This document shows, piece after piece, positions 1 through 13,159 of a stretch of DNA of 64,000 bases; within the stretch, counting starts at the first letter, position 1; the number at the start of each line of letters is the position of its first letter. The stretch comes from Heterohyrax brucei. Its lineage: Eukaryota; Chordata; Mammalia; Hyracoidea; Procaviidae. Position numbers and translations under genes: made by a program. The stretch lies in contig CM053162.1 in NCBI GenBank assembly GCA_028571685.1, forward strand, positions 11,784,001 to 11,848,000. The letters are read 5' to 3'. The notes under the pieces were generated by a model, which was not told the DNA's origin, searched no databases, and saw only the letters and a list, made by a program, of their open reading frames with translations.

Positions 1-2386
1 CCCATCACAGCTGTTTTTGGGTGGTAACTGGGCACCATCTGTTTCTTCTAGTCAGATGTTCCAGATGGGTCCTTTTGTCTCCTGAGCCTTTTTTCCCTTC
101 TATGTTGTTTTCAGTAATCATCCAGATGAGTGTAGACTACTTGATGTACCTCAGATGGCAGCGCTTGCTAGCTTTTAAGATCCCAGACACCACTCACTGA
201 TAAGGAGTGCTGAAGACTCTCTTAGCAATAGGCTAGTTATGCCAACTGGCTTCTATGTCACTGGAGAGCATGGTCCCCAGACTCCACCCCTGCTACTCTA
301 TGCGTGAAATAATGGGCTGAGATTAGAAGAGCTTTCAGTTTACAGTGAAGTCCCGTTAAGTTGATCTGCTTTCTACTGTGTGCTGTCACAGGTTTCACCC
401 AATCAAATTTCTGTAAACTACCTAATCTGTGACCAACCTTCTCCCTCCCTGCCCACCACTGTAGCCATCAAAGAGTCTTTGTCTGTACATAAGTATGTTG
501 TTAAGTCCTTATAGTAGAAGTGTCATACACTATTTGTCCTTTTGCTACTGACTGATTTTGTTCAGCATTGTGTCTTCCAATTGAAACCAGGTTATGAGAT
601 GCTTCCTAAAGTCATCATTGTTCTTTATTATTGCATAGTGTTCCAATGAGTATATGTACCATAGTTTGTTAATCCATTCATCTCTTGTTGGGCATCTGGG
701 TTGATGCTATCTTTTTGCTATTGTGAATTATGCTGCAGTAAACATTTATGTGCGTGTATCTGTTCATGTGACTGCCCTTGATTCTGTAGGATATATTCCT
801 TGCAATGAGATAACTGGATCAAATGATGTGTCTATTTATAGCTTTTTAAGGAAGCACCAAATTGCTTTCCAAGGAGGTTGTGCCATTTTGTAATCCTACC
901 AGCAGTGTTGGAGAGTTCTCGTCTCTCCACAGCCTCTCTAGCATTTGTTGTTTTTGTGTTTTTTTGGAACATGGCCAACCTTGTTGGGGTAAGATGGTAT
1001 CTCATTGTAGTTTTGATTTGTATTTCTCTGATAGCTAATAATCATGAGCATTTCCACATGTGTCTTTTGGCTGCCTGGATATCGTCTGTAGTGGAAGTGT
1101 CTTTTGCCTATTGCTTAATTGGGTTATTTACCTTTTTCTTGTTGGCATTTTGCAATACCCTTTAGATTATAGAGATCAGAAGTCAGTCTGACATGCAGTT
1201 GCAAAATACATTTTCCCATTTTATATGTGGTTTTTTAAACTCTTGTTAAAAAGTGTTTGATTCTTAGTAGTTTCCATTTATTTTCTGTTGATTATGCTTT
1301 GTCAGATTTTGAGTCTGTCTAAGCTGTGTATTAAAACTTCCTATTGTTGACCCTGTATTTTTCTTGCATGATCTCTATTGTTTTAGGTTTGATATTTAGG
1401 TCTTCAATCCATTTTGAGTTAGTTTTTATGTAAGGTGTGAGATACTGGTCTTGTTTCAGATTTTTGCAGATGGATTTCCAATTTTGCCAGCACCATTTAC
1501 TAAAGAGACTGTTTTTGCCCAAGTTTATAATCTTAGGGCCTTCGTCAAATATCAGCTGTTCGTAAGAGGACAGTGGCATCTTTGGGGTCTCACATGTGTT
1601 CTGTTGGTCTATATGTCTCTTTTTGTACCAGTACCAGGCTGTTTTGATTACTTTGGCAGTGTAATAAGTTCTAAAGTCAGATAGTGTGAGGCCTCCCACT
1701 GTGTTCCTCTTCTTCAGTAGTGCTTTGCTTATTCAGGGTTTCTTCCCTTTCCAAACAAAGTTGATTTATTTCTCCATCTCATTAAAAAATGCCACTGGAA
1801 TTTGTATTGGGATTGATTGTATATGTAGATGGCTTCAGGAACAATAGATCTTTTCATATTGTTAAGTCTTCCTATCCATGAGCAGGGTAGGTTTCTCCAT
1901 TTATGTAAGTCTCTTAGTTTCTTGCAGTAAGGTCTTGTAGTTCTCTCTGTATATTTCTGTTATTTCTCTAGTTAGATTTATTGCTAGGTATTTTATCTTC
2001 TTGGGGGCTATAGTAAATGGTATTGATTTGGTGATTTTTTTCCTTGTTGATCTCTTTGCTAGTATAAAGGAATCCTACTAATACACTTGTGTTTATCTTA
2101 TATCCTGATAATTTGCTGATCTATTAGTTTGAGTAGTTTACTTATGGATTCTTTAGGATTCTCTGCATATACAATCATACCATCTGCATATAGAGAGATT
2201 TTTACTTCTTCATTGCTGATGTGAATGCCTTGTATTTCTTTGTCTTGTCTAATTGCTCTGGCTAGAACCTCTATTAGTATGTTGAATAGAAGTGGTGAGA
2301 GTGGACATCCTTGTGTAGTTCCTGTTCTCAAGGGGAATTCTTTCAGTCTCTCTCCATTCAGGATAATGTAGGCAGTTGGCTTTGCA

Positions 2387-2415
2387 GATCTGACTCGACG
2401 GCACTTGGCTTGGCT
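2387..2415 (+). repeat. Ultra-short SINE/RTE tail fragment in L1 A
   Basis: About 29 bases, GATCTGACTCGACGGC then ACTTGGCTTGGCT, match only the 3' end of the AfroSINE/RTE tail. They sit where the corresponding L1 ORF2 sequence in copy B has no such sequence. A few L1 bases seem replaced at the site. Confidence 0.7.
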
Positions 2416-3423
2416 ATTGCTTTGAGGAATTTCTCCTCTATTCCTATTTTTCTGAGAGTTTTTAGCATGAATGGGTGTTGGACTTTGTCACATGCCTTTT
2501 CTGCATCAGTTGACCAAATCAAGTGATTCTTATTTTTGGTGCTGTTTATGTGGTTTATCACATTGTTTTTCTGATGCTGAACCAACCTTGCATCCCTGGT
2601 ATGAATCCAACTTGGTCACAATGAATAATTTTTTTGATACGTTGTTGAATTCTGTTGGCAAGGATTTTGTTGAAGATTTTTACGTCTAGGTTCATGACAG
2701 ATGTTGGTCTGTAATTTTTGTGTGTGTGGGATCCGTCCCTGGCTTTTGTAGCAGGATGATGCTGGCTTCATACAATAAATTTGGAAGTGTTGTATCCCAT
2801 TCTATGATGTGACACAGTCTCAGTTGTATTGGAGTTCACTCTTCTCTAAAAGTTTGGTAGAATTCTCTGGTGCAACTGTTGGGGCCAGGACTTCTTTGGA
2901 CTGGTGGTTTTTGATGACTTCTTCAATTTCTTCCTTTGTGATGGGTTTAAGTTATTCTACTTCTTCTGTGATAATTTTGGTAGGTGATATGATCTAAAAA
3001 TTTGTCCATTTCCTCTAGGTTTTCAAATCTGTTAGAGTACAGTCTTTCGTAGTATTCTGTTATAATGCTTTTGGTTTCAGTTGGGTCTGTTGTGACATCT
3101 CCCATCTCATTGCTTATTTGGGTAATTTGTTTCCTTTTGCAAGTATAGCCAATGGTTTATCATTTTCATTGATCTTTTCAAAGAACCAGCTTCTTTTTAA
3201 ATTTTTTTCAGTTATTCTGTTCCCTAATTCACTAACTTCTACTCTAATCTTTGTTATAATATGCTTCTGGTGCCTGAGGGTTTCCTTTGTTGTTCTCTTT
3301 CTACTTGTGTAAGATGTAGGTTTAATTCTTCGGTTTAGGTCCTTTCTTCATTCCAGATGTGTGTATGTATACAGATAAATTGACCTCTGAGCACTGCTTT
3401 TGATGTATTGTATAGACTCTGAT

Positions 3424-3462
3424 GCCAGCCAAGTGCCATCGAGTCAGATCCGACTCATGGTG
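3424..3462 (-). repeat. Ultra-short SINE/RTE tail fragment in L1 A
   Basis: About 39 bases, TGCCAGCCAAGTGCCATCGA then GTCAGATCCGACTCATGG, are the reverse complement of the AfroSINE/RTE 3' tail. They interrupt L1 sequence that is continuous in copy B near 16090. Confidence 0.75.
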
Positions 3463-4119
3463 TTTTTATTCTCCTTTGACTCAATAAATTACTTCATTTC
3501 ATCATTGATTTCTTCTATAATCCATGTTTTTTTTCATGAAGGTGTTACTCAGTTTCCATGAGTTCAAATTTTTCCCTGTGTTTTTTTCTGCTACTGATTT
3601 CAAGTTTTATGGCTTTATGGTTCAAGCAGGTGCTTCGCAATAATTCAGTGGTTTGGATTTTGTTCAGACTTGCTTTGTGTCCTAACACAAGGCTTGTTCT
3701 GGAGAAAGTTCCATGTGCATTGGACAAGAAGATGTACTTAACTGTTGATGACCAAAAAGTTTCGTGTATGTTGATGAGGTCTGGTTGGTTAACTGTCTCA
3801 GTAAGATCTTCTGTGTATCTTCAGTGAGCTTTTTCTGGATAATCTGTGCATTACTGAAAGTGGAGCGTTGAAGTCTCCCACTATTATTGTGGAGTGATCT
3901 GTCTCATTATTCAGTGGTATTAGTGTTTGATCAATGTATTTAGATGCTCTAGTTTGGGTGAATAAATATTTAATATTGTTATTTCCTGCTTATTTACTGA
4001 AACTTCCAGTGGTATTTAGTTACCATCTTTGTCCACAGTGGTGGATTTTACTTTAAAACCTATTTTATCTGAGATTAATATTGCCATTCCTGCATTGCTT
4101 TGGTATATATTTTTTCATT

Positions 4120-4274
4120 CTTTAATCCATGGTGGTGTGGTGAGTTAAGTGCTACATATGCTAACCAAAAGGTCGGAAGTTCAAATCTGTCACGCGCTTC
4201 TTGGAAACTATAGGGCAGTTCTGTGCTGACATATAGCATCGCTCCTGAGTCAGACTGAACTCAACAGCAATGAG
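4120..4274 (+). repeat. AfroSINE nested in L1 A
   Basis: tRNA-like head with GGTGGTGTGGTGAGTTAAGT, followed by CTAACCAAAAGGTCGG and the body motif CTATAGGGCAGTTCTGTGCT. It is flanked by a perfect 10-base direct repeat TTTTTTCATT (4110-4119 and 4275-4284), supporting target-primed insertion into the L1. Confidence 0.85.
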
Positions 4275-4675
4275 TTTTTTCATTTTCAATTTGTTCATAT
4301 CTTTGAGCTTCAGGTGTATTTCATTAAAGCAACGTGTAGACTGATCATGTCTTTTGATCAAGATGTCACTTGCTGTCTCTTAGTTGGAGTGTTCTGTCCA
4401 TTTATATTCATTATAATTATCAATAGGTATGTGTTTAGTGCTTTCATTTTGATGCCTTTGTTGTATTCTTGGTGTTTTCTATGTTGCTCTTAATATTCTG
4501 TTCTGGGTCATTCTTCTTTATGGGTAGACTTTTCATCTTTTTTTGCTGTTGGCTTTGTGTTTGTTGAGACTCCTGTATTATGTTTGCTGTTTTGATATGT
4601 CACATTGTTATTTTGCTTTGTGACTACTCTTATGATCCCCCTTCTTATTCTAAGTTTAAGCCAGACTTGAACTTG

Positions 4676-4698
4676 TGCCAGCCAGCCAAGTGCCGATC
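4676..4698 (-). repeat. Ultra-short SINE/RTE tail fragment in L1 A (weak)
   Basis: About 23 bases containing GCCAGCCAGCCAAGTGCCGA, the reverse complement of the SINE/RTE tail end, interrupt L1 sequence between ORF2 and ORF1. Confidence 0.5.
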
Positions 4699-6890
4699 TT
4701 TTTAATTTCCTGAGCATGTGAAAGGGTTATAAGTACTGTAATATATGCCTCCTTTTAGTGTGATGATGTCTGTGTGATGTGACTACTGGTTACCTTCATT
4801 TAACATTGTAGCTGTGATTGAGCTTTTTTCACTTTTCTAAGTCAGTAGGATTCTGGATGCTGTGTTCTGCATTGCCTCCTTAAATATACAGTTAATGATC
4901 TTGTTTTTCTAAGTAAGCAAAGAGCTGCTGTCAATATTTCTTGTAGTTTTTGTTTTGTTTTTACAAAGTCTCTGAGTTTTTTGTCTGTGGATATTTTAAT
5001 TTCATCTTCATATTTGAGAGATAGTTTGGCAGGATATATAATTCTTGATTGGAAGTGTTTCTCCTTCAAAGCTTTGAATGTGTCATCCCACTGCCTCATT
5101 ACTAATGTGGTTTCTGCTGAGAAGTCAGATGAAACCTTGGGGGCTTTCCTCCTGAATGTTAGCTTTGCTTTGAGCCTTGCTAACTTTAAGATCCTCTGTT
5201 TATGTTTCCTTTTATTAAGCTTGATTAGAATATGTCTTGGTGTCTTTCTTTTGGGGTCTACTTTTTGTGGTATTTGATATACATCTTGGAAGTCTGTGTT
5301 CTGTTCTTTCTTAATTTCAGGGAAATATTCTATCAGCAACTCTACAACAATATTCTCTGTGTTTTCAGCTATCCATCCTTCCCAGGAACTCTAATCATTC
5401 ATAGATTATTTGTCTTAGTAGAGTCCCACATGTTTCTTAATTCTTCTACATTTTTGTTTTTTCTTTTCTCTGATTTCTCCTTATAAATGTTGATGTCCTT
5501 TGCTCTAACTTCAAGCTTACTGTCTCTGGCTTCCAACTCCTCAGTTAGGCTCTTTTGGCTTTGGATTCAATTGTCTAATTCTGTAATTTTTTTAAATTAA
5601 TTTGCTGGATTTCAGATTACTGATGTTCCATAAGTTCAGCTAGCTTGCTTAATTTTTCATTTTGTTCTGCTGCATTTTGTTTAATCTCTAGGAGTACTCT
5701 CTATAATTCTTTTGTGCTCGATGTTCAGTAGTTTCAGAAAGTCTTCTTCATCTGGGAGGTTTTTTGATTCTTTATTTGGGGAGTTTTCCGAATCCATGTT
5801 GGACTGTTTCTTTAAATGATTACCTACAAATTGTTGCCTGTGTGCCATCTAGAAGCTGTTCAGTTTGTTTCGTGTTTCCTCAGCAGAAGATGAGGCAGAG
5901 TTCCAAGAGGGGAGGTGATCACCAGCTGCCTCCGTGTACTCTAGTGACTGGCCCTAGGTGGACTCTCTGGGGTGCAGGCTCTGCCTCCTAGCTGTCAAAG
6001 ATGGCACCCTACTTTTGGAGCCGTTGGGGGGCTGTCAGTGGATGCTGTGATGTGGATCAAGGAAGGGTGCAGGAACTGTTGCCAGGTTGCTCAGCTGTCA
6101 GTTCTCCACGTGGTCTTATTTTCCACAGATACTTTACTGCTAAGCGAGGAGTCATCTGACAGCTGCTGAAATCAGTGAGGCCCTCAGGGGTGGCAGGCCC
6201 CACCTTATGACTGATGAAAAAAAGCACCTCATAGGCCATCCCTAGATGCAGTGAGGTGGTTCAGAGTAGGGAGAGGTTATGGCCTGGCTGACATCCTCTG
6301 GCAGTCCGCACCTGTGCCTCTATTCACTATAGTCCCAAACAAAGATTTTCTGCTGGAGAAACACTTTGTGGACAGCTAATGCTTCTTACCTTGAGAATTA
6401 GCCCCAGCTGACACCTCTTGTTGTGTGACTCCACCTGCTAGCTGAACAAGATGGCATCTCTCCTGAGCTGCCCTTCCGGCCTTGAAACAGTAGGCTCTCT
6501 GGCCCAGCTCAGAAAAGAAAGGGTTGAGGTGCAGTGGTGCTCTCAGTCAGCAGCTAGACTATGTCAAACACAGTCTCTCTGCTGTACTATATGCTGGTTA
6601 CATACGTACTTCAGTTCAGGGTATTAGCCAGCACATGCCCAGTCCTCGCCTCCTAGATAGCAAGCAAGGCATCAGTGCCTGCAGTGTTTCCAAACAGTGA
6701 GACAGCCGAAGCAGAAGCTGCCTCATTCTTTGACAGAGGTAGTTACCTGGTACTGTGCAATTTCACATCCCTATGCCGGATCCTAGGACTTCCTGGATGT
6801 CCATGCTGCTCCATTCACTTATCATTCCTGGCCTTACTTCTCAGAGGGAATTGAGATGATGTGTGTCTAGTCTGCCATCTTGTTCTTCCT

Positions 6891-7739
6891 TTCATCCCTC
6901 CCTCTTTTTGTAATTTCTTTAGAAGAAATTGTCATAATCCATATAGAAATGTGCCTTTCCTGTGTCTTTTTATTCTTTATTTCCACTAAAACCAAATGTA
7001 CAAAGAAATATAAAAGTGTCTGTTGTGGAGAACAGATAGCCTAGTATGTATTAAGAAAGCACTCTTCATCTCTGCCATGATGTTGATCTGAGTGCAAATG
7101 CTGCTTCTTTTTTCTCTTCTGAAAACAGTACTAGTCTTTCCCTTACATATATATCCTTTATTTCTCAGGACACTGAATTATTTGGTTTGAAATTAATAAA
7201 AATTGCTAGGAAATTCAGAAATAGGTCATGGTAGATACGGGAAAGAATCTTTACTGTCCTAATTGTTTAAAATCAGTAATTTTAAAAAGGCCACCATTGT
7301 GTCATCCCTTACACTAATCATACTTAGTCACTATATAAAATAAAATATTTATGAATGCAATTTCAGTGGTATTGAGTTTGAAAACAATCTAATTTCTAAT
7401 GTTTTATTCTTTAGCAAGTAAACATGCATTAGATTTTAATTATAAGCTTAAATCTAAGCTGTTGCAGACAGCATTTATTCTAACATATATCCTGATGAAA
7501 ATCTTTTTCTGTTTTATTCCTTCTGATCATTTTGTTAGTTAGGAATAATTGTTGTTTAGTGAAATACTTAGTATTTTACTATGCCCAAGTCAGGTTTAAA
7601 GTACTTAACATAAATGTTCTCTATTGTAGCTGGACTGCATTAAGTAACTGAGTTTTAACACAAATTATTAGTATGCAAGTTTATTTTTTTCTGAAGATCA
7701 AATGTTTTGTAAATATTTACAGTAATCTCTGATGTTTCC
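6891..7739. other. Intronic sequence, nothing recognised
   Basis: AT-rich unique-looking DNA between L1 A and the solo LTR. No long ORF, repeat family or RNA gene was recognised. Confidence 0.5.
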
Positions 7740-8310
7740 TGTCATGGATTGAATTTTGTCCCCCCAAAATGTGTGTAAAAATATGACTGGGCCATGATTC
7801 CCAGAATTTTGTGATTGACCTCCATTTTTCTATGTTGTAAATCCTAATCTTTCTATGATTTTTCCATACTGTAAATCCTAATGTTATGCTTGTGGTTACT
7901 AGATATGATTATCTTAAAAGAGGATTAGGTTGGGACTGGAACACCTTTACTAAGGGGGTTTCCCTGAAGTGTGGCTTGCACCACCATTAATCCCTTTAGC
8001 TTACAAGAGATAAAAAGAAAGTGAAGCAAGCAGAAAGTTGGGAACCTCATACCATCAAGAAAGTAGGATCCAGTGTAGAGCACATCCTTTGGATCTGAGG
8101 TTGCTGCACTGAGATACTCTCAGACGAAAGAAAGACTCATGCAACAAGAGGATCTTCCTCCAGAGGTGACCAAGAAGGAAATCTGTCTCCTGGAGCTGAT
8201 ACCTTGAATTTGAACTTGTAGCTTACTGGACTATGAAAGATTCAACTTGTCTTTGTTAAAGCCATCTACTTGAGGTATTTCTGTTAGAATAGTAACCAAT
8301 GACCAAGACT
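7740..8310 (+). mobile_element. Solo LTR, MaLR/ERVL-like
   Basis: Starts TGTCATGGATTGAATTTTGT with a run of C and A, the typical opening of this mammalian MaLR-like LTR group. It ends near ATGACCAAGACT after a TTTGTTAAAGCCATCTACTT polyadenylation-side motif. Two antisense relatives occur at 61514-62025 and 63016-63578. No internal viral region is attached, so it is a solo LTR produced by LTR-LTR recombination. Confidence 0.75.
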
Positions 8311-8499
8311 CTCCTTTATATCCATGGTAGGTGGGGTAAACCATTGGTTTTAGGGAATATTTTTTACCTTAAAATATCTCCTGTGCTCTGATGCCACCAT
8401 ACTTGAAATTCTACCATCAGCAATGCTTTCTTTTGGTATCAACTATTTTCTTCTTCACTCAGTCTATTTAAAAAGTAATGAACTAAGAAGTTTGTTAGT

Positions 8500-8722
8500 G
8501 TTTAACATTTTTAGAGCATCTGTATGTGAACAAAATATACTGTCAGATTACATGTATTATTAAACCTTGTAAGTCTTCTATAAAATATGGATGTTGTTTT
8601 TCCCATTTTAAAGATGAGTAAACTGCAGATCATAGATATTGAGTAACTTGTATAAGATGCTTTCTCTAGGATAAAGATAGGCTCACATTTAAATGATCTT
8701 TTCTCTCCACTAAAATTCATTG
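8500..8722 (-). repeat. MIR SINE remnant
   Basis: Contains the reversed MIR core: CCCATTTTAAAGATGAGTAA, then ACTGCAG and GAGTAACTTG. Old and diverged. Confidence 0.65.
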
Positions 8723-9827
8723 TACACTTAAAGAGATAATTCACATCATCAGTTTTTCTTCAGATAACTTTTGTATGTTAAAGATATTTGTAATGTCATG
8801 GGAAGGCATGGATAAAGACTTTTATTGGTAAATATACCGAGAATTTATCTATTTCCTTCTCTTTCTGTTGTTAACAAAGTAGTCTTAGCCATCATCCCTG
8901 ATCTGAACCAATGTTACTGCTTCTGCATTTGCATCCTGAACCCTATTGTAAATCTGTAAGTGGCCAGAGATATGTAAAATATATATTAAGTAGTATCACT
9001 ACTGTTAAGATATTTCATTTGCTTTCCACTGCATTTAGAGTTTTTCTTTGCAAAGACTGTGGGACCTTTTGTGATCTGGATTGTGCTTACCTCTTCCACA
9101 TCATGTCATGATGTTCTTCTCATTTTGGGGTTTTGTAAAACTAGTTTTCCATCTGTTCCTAAAAGACCCTTGAATCTTCTTTGCAATGAGGACTTTGAAC
9201 TTGCAGCTCTGTCAGCCTTTGATTCTACTAACTCAGGCTCTTGTTGTATCTGGTTCTTTTGTGGTCTTCAGAACGCAATATAAATACTGCCTCCATATAT
9301 AACTGGGATTGCTTTTGTGTTTGTTTACTCTAAGGAATATTTGTTTTCAAACTACACAGTCATAGGTCTTGTATGTGCCTTTTGTGAAATATCTCCCTTA
9401 CTTGTGCTGGTGCTTGCCACCGTGTTGGTGGTCTACAGTTATCTTAATAAAGCAGTGAAAGAAGAAATTCACATTCAAGAAATTTGATCCTTCCTGCACA
9501 GTCATTTTCTTTTTCTCTTATTCTCACTCAGCCTTGCCAAGAACCATTGATTTTTTTTGCTTTCTTAGATAGTAATGAGTACTTGGTATTAGTAATTATT
9601 AAGATTAAAAACTAGCAACAAATTGAAATTTAGGCAGACATATATAGTTCAGTTCTTTATTTCTTTAGAAAGTTATTTACTAATGTCCTAGAATACTCAG
9701 GTCATTTACTGTATACAGTCAGCTTATACACTGATTGACTAAGGTTATTTTTTCACATATAAAATGCAAAGTTGTTTTTCATACTTGCTGAAAATTTAAT
9801 ATATGTTACTATTCTTAGGATTTTATT
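8723..9827. other. Intronic sequence, nothing clearly recognised
   Basis: No convincing gene. A short ORF-rich patch near 8911-9283 has no conserved motif and may be an old LINE fragment. A diverged L2-like impression near 9040-9280 could not be supported. Confidence 0.4.
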
Positions 9828-10085
9828 CTGTGGTAGGGGGAAAAGATCCCAGATACAAACTTAGGTGAAAGAGATTTGTGGTAGGGGAGACAAAACTCAA
9901 ATAGCGTCTTTTCTTTAGGGTTTATTGAGTTTTCTTTGGCTGGAGTTACATGTCTCACTTACTTTACCAAGGGCATGGTAAATTGCAAGTTATCTTTGGA
10001 GGCGTTTTCCCCCTAGTGGCCAAAATTTGTAGTAATGCAACACTAACTTGAACCCGTGTCATCTGAGAATTTGAACACACGAGGC
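9828..10085 (-). repeat. LTR-like repeat, partial copy
   Basis: Begins GTGGTAGGGGGAAAAGATCC and resembles 21231-21610 over its first ~100 bases, including the CACTTACTTTACC-like segment. In the second copy a retroviral primer-binding-like site adjoins this end, so I read both as antisense LTRs. The far end is undefined because the mariner follows. Confidence 0.5.
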
Positions 10086-10620
10086 CTGCTGATTAAGTTG
10101 CCAGCTTAACTGTTGTAAGTGCTACATATCTCACTCCTGAATATCACTGTGGTCACCTTTGAATTACTCCCCTTGAGAAGCTATGCACCAGTGGCAGTGC
10201 CTGGTCCACCCGGCAAAACAATTTTGGAACTCTTTCTAGAATGGCCATTGTGCACAGTGGCAAGTTCGCAGACATAGTTGGATAGTTGTTCATGAGGGAG
10301 TTTTTAGTCAGTGAACAAGTAACTATTGGAACACCCTACCTACTCACCTGGTTTGGCCCCCAGTGACTTCTTTCTTCTCCTGAAAAGAAATATTGAAAGG
10401 GAGATGTTTCGATAACATTCAGGACATCAGGGGTAATACAGTGACAGCTCTGAAGACCGTTCCAGAAAAAGAGTTCCAAACTTGTTTCAAAGGGTGGACT
10501 AGGCACTGGCATCAATGCATAGCTTCCCAGAGGGAGTACTTTGAAGGTGATTATAGTTATATACACCAAGGAGGCATGTAATACTTTTTCTAGGATTAGT
10601 TCACAAACTTAATTATCAGT
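10086..10620. mobile_element. Mariner-derived foldback element, copy 1
   Basis: The right arm (about 10457-10620) encodes the transposase C-terminus and 3' end, with AAGAGTTCCAAACTTG and GGGAGTACTTTGAAGGTGAT. The left arm (about 10086-10246) is the same segment in reverse complement. Between them lies the transposase segment with the third catalytic Asp (reading CCCAGTGACTTC, as in SDFF of D,D34D). The first two catalytic Asp regions are missing, so it is non-autonomous. Ends carry a diverged terminal repeat around CTGATTAAGTT / AACTTAATTATCAGT. Confidence 0.8.
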
Positions 10621-11436
10621 CTTCATAGCAATACATCATCTGTATACTAGAGTAAAACAGGCTTTTGCTGGAATTTTAAAGACATTAAGTCAGAGTATAA
10701 AAGTTGAGAGAAATATGTCAGAATTGGGATAATATCCTGAGATATCACAGTCAGTGTGGATTGTTACTCTTCTGATAAAAACAAGAAAGTATTGACTATC
10801 AGAATGCACCAGGTACACTAAAAAAATGCACTACGTAATATGGGTAGTACCAGGTACTGTATTAGATAAAAGCAAATGGGAATTTGCAACTACTGGGAAA
10901 CACAGGATCACAAAGTGGTTAATTGCCAACTTTGGTTTTAAAGTTTTTTACCAGGAAAAACAAAAGCGTTACAAAATTTTAGTAACAAGTCTATTGGACA
11001 GAAATATCCTGAGTGATAGCTATTTTCTCCTCGGTCTCACATTTTAAAGGGTAGTGGAATACTGTAGGCAGAGGTTTGGATGAACTTATATGAACCTTCG
11101 TAGGTTCAACTGATAAGATGCTACCGAAATTGCTAGAGGATGAAGCCCACAAAGTTAGGCACAGAAAACAAAACATTGTCATTATTCACTAGGTAATATG
11201 GTTCAACCTTTGGAAGAGTCCTGATCATAAGGACTTTTAGTTTCTCCTTGAAATGTTTGAGGGAGATCTACAACTATTTCTCTGTGTTTCGTGAACTGCA
11301 AGATAGTTTTCATTTAGCTAGAAAGTCTCTTCCTGGTAAATTTACTAATGTTCCAAAACTGAAGAAGAAAGGATGCATGTTCTCCAGTGAACTTGAAGAT
11401 CCAGAAACAAGCATAGAATGGGTTCAAATTTGTTCT
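10621..11436. other. Intronic sequence, nothing recognised
   Basis: No repeat or gene recognised. Open stretches at 10826-11047 and 11248-11457 lack any conserved motif or codon pattern and are treated as chance. Confidence 0.45.
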
Positions 11437-12122
11437 TTTTTTATTATGACTGAATGAAAATGTACATTCCAGCATAAACTTGCCTGCCCACCGATATGCA
11501 GCTCCCACTGTTCTCCCTTCCCGGTGAGAGCACACTCTTCCTCTTGACTCCATACATGTCTTATCTTCCCAACAATCTCCTATCCCCTCCTCTCTACTCA
11601 CTTCCCTGCCTCCAGTAAGAGATCAGCAGTATGATATCCTATAGATGCACAGAACCATAAAGTGCACACATGATATGGTCACCCCGTGTCACCAAGTCCA
11701 GTCCATTCCTGTCTGAAGAGAAGACCTTCGTTATGATTTATGGACAGAGGCAGAATCAGGGCCAGAGGCCATGCTCCCAGGGGAACTCCGAGGCCCCTGG
11801 ACCATCAGTTGTGGTCTTTTAGTGGAGATCTCAGGGTGCACTCCTTTATATTCTTGTGTTGCCAGTGAGACTCAACTTTGTGAGCTCCATCACAGCTATC
11901 ACTGGTGGTGGCTGGGCACCATCAGGTCCTTCTAGTCACAAATCGACGTAGTCACCCACTCACGTGGGTCTCCCATGTAGTTTTGGTCTTTGGTGATCAT
12001 CTGTTCCTGCTGAGTTGGGAGCATTTGCTGTATCCTCAGATGGCAGCTTGGAAGGTTTTAAGACCCCAGATGCCACTCACCAATGTGATGTGCAGAAGGA
12101 TGTCTTAGCAAAAAGCTAGTTG
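11437..12122 (-). mobile_element. L1 3' UTR fragment, antisense
   Basis: Starts with a T-run (poly-A reversed) and the same order of blocks as the 3' UTR of copy B at 12165-12880: AATGTACATTCCAGCATAAA, a CATGTCTTATCTTCCCAACA block and a GATGCCACTCACCAATGTG block. It is 5'-truncated to about 690 bases, with no ORF2 left. Confidence 0.85.
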
Positions 12123-13159
12123 TACTACTTCAAACCTAATTTTTGACTTGGATAATTGTTTCTTTTCCTTCTTTTTCTTTTTCTTTTTTTTTAATTATGA
12201 TTGAGTGAAAATGTACATTCCCATATAAATTTGCATGCCCACCTATATGCAGCTTCCACTGCTCTCCTTGCCTGGAACAGCACACTATTCCTCCCTGCTC
12301 CATACATGTCTCATCCTCCCAACAGTCTCCTTTCCCTTCCTCTCCACCCACTCCCCTTCCTCCAGTCAGAGGTCAGCAGGATGATATCCTATAGATGCAT
12401 AGAACCATAAAATGGACCCAGTATATAGTCACTCTGCCTTGCGAAGTCCAATCCCTTGCTGTCCAAAGAGTGGACCTTCATTATGATCAATGGTCAAGGG
12501 CGGCATCAGGGCCAGGGGCCAAGCTCCAAGGGGAATCCCGAAGCTCCTGGGTCATCAATTGCAGTCTTTTAGTGGAGATCTCAGGGTGCACCCCTTTCTA
12601 TACTTGTCAGTGAGACTCAACTTTGTGAGGTCCATCATTGCTATCACTGGTGGTGGCCAGGCACCATCCATCTCTTCTGGTCCCAAGTTGATGTAGGCAC
12701 CCACTCATGTGGGTCTCTCTGTCTTCTGGGTTGTCATTTTGGTCCTCGGTGAGCATCTGCTCCTGCTGAGTTGGGACCTTTGGCTTTGCACTCGGATGGC
12801 AGCTTGGCAGCTTTTAAGACCCCAGATGCCACTCACCAATGTGGAGTGCAGAGAGTCCTCTTAGCAAAATGCTAGTTGTACCAACTGGTTTCGATTTTGC
12901 CTAAGAGCATGGTCTCCTGTCCCCCGCTCCAGCTACTCTGTCCTTGCATTATTGGGTTAAGATGGGAGGAGCACTCAAGTTATGTTGGAGTCCACTTACC
13001 ATTGTTCTTGTTGGTAATGTGTGCTGTCACCGATTTCACCCAACCAAATTTCTACCAGCTGTCTAATCTAAATCCTCTCCCCCTCCCCCTCCATCCCTCC
13101 CCTCCCTTGCAGCTGTCAAAGAGTCTTTTCTTCTATGCATAAGTCTGTTTTTCAGTTCT

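Larger units (their letters stand above)
1..6890 (-). mobile_element. L1 LINE (copy A), antisense, 3' end off-window
   Basis: Read on the minus strand the order is 5' UTR (about 6890-5800), ORF1 (about 5800-4840), ORF2 endonuclease (about 4480-3350), linker and reverse transcriptase (about 3350-2000), C-terminal region (to about 600) and part of the 3' UTR (to 1). ORF1 coiled-coil and C-terminal segments read at 5339-4842. The RT block at 2331-2098 contains [10 protein letters not shown] and LYADGMIVY, where the catalytic FADD box has become YADG, so this copy is dead. Many frameshifts. The 5' end carries an AAGATGGCAGACTAG start typical of mammalian L1 leaders. It lies antisense to ARHGAP32 in a large intron and hosts several SINE fragments. 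Confidence 0.9.

Noticed and set aside
4842-5339. 165-residue minus-strand open frame as a host gene
   Set aside because: It is L1 ORF1 C-terminal sequence (DPKRKTPRHILIKLNKRKHK) within copy A.
7740-8310. Complete endogenous retrovirus
   Set aside because: Only one LTR is present, with no internal region or second LTR nearby in the same orientation.
8911-9283. Two overlapping open frames with many Cys and Phe, possible small exon
   Set aside because: No splice-site logic, no conserved domain, and no link to the ARHGAP32 peptide order.
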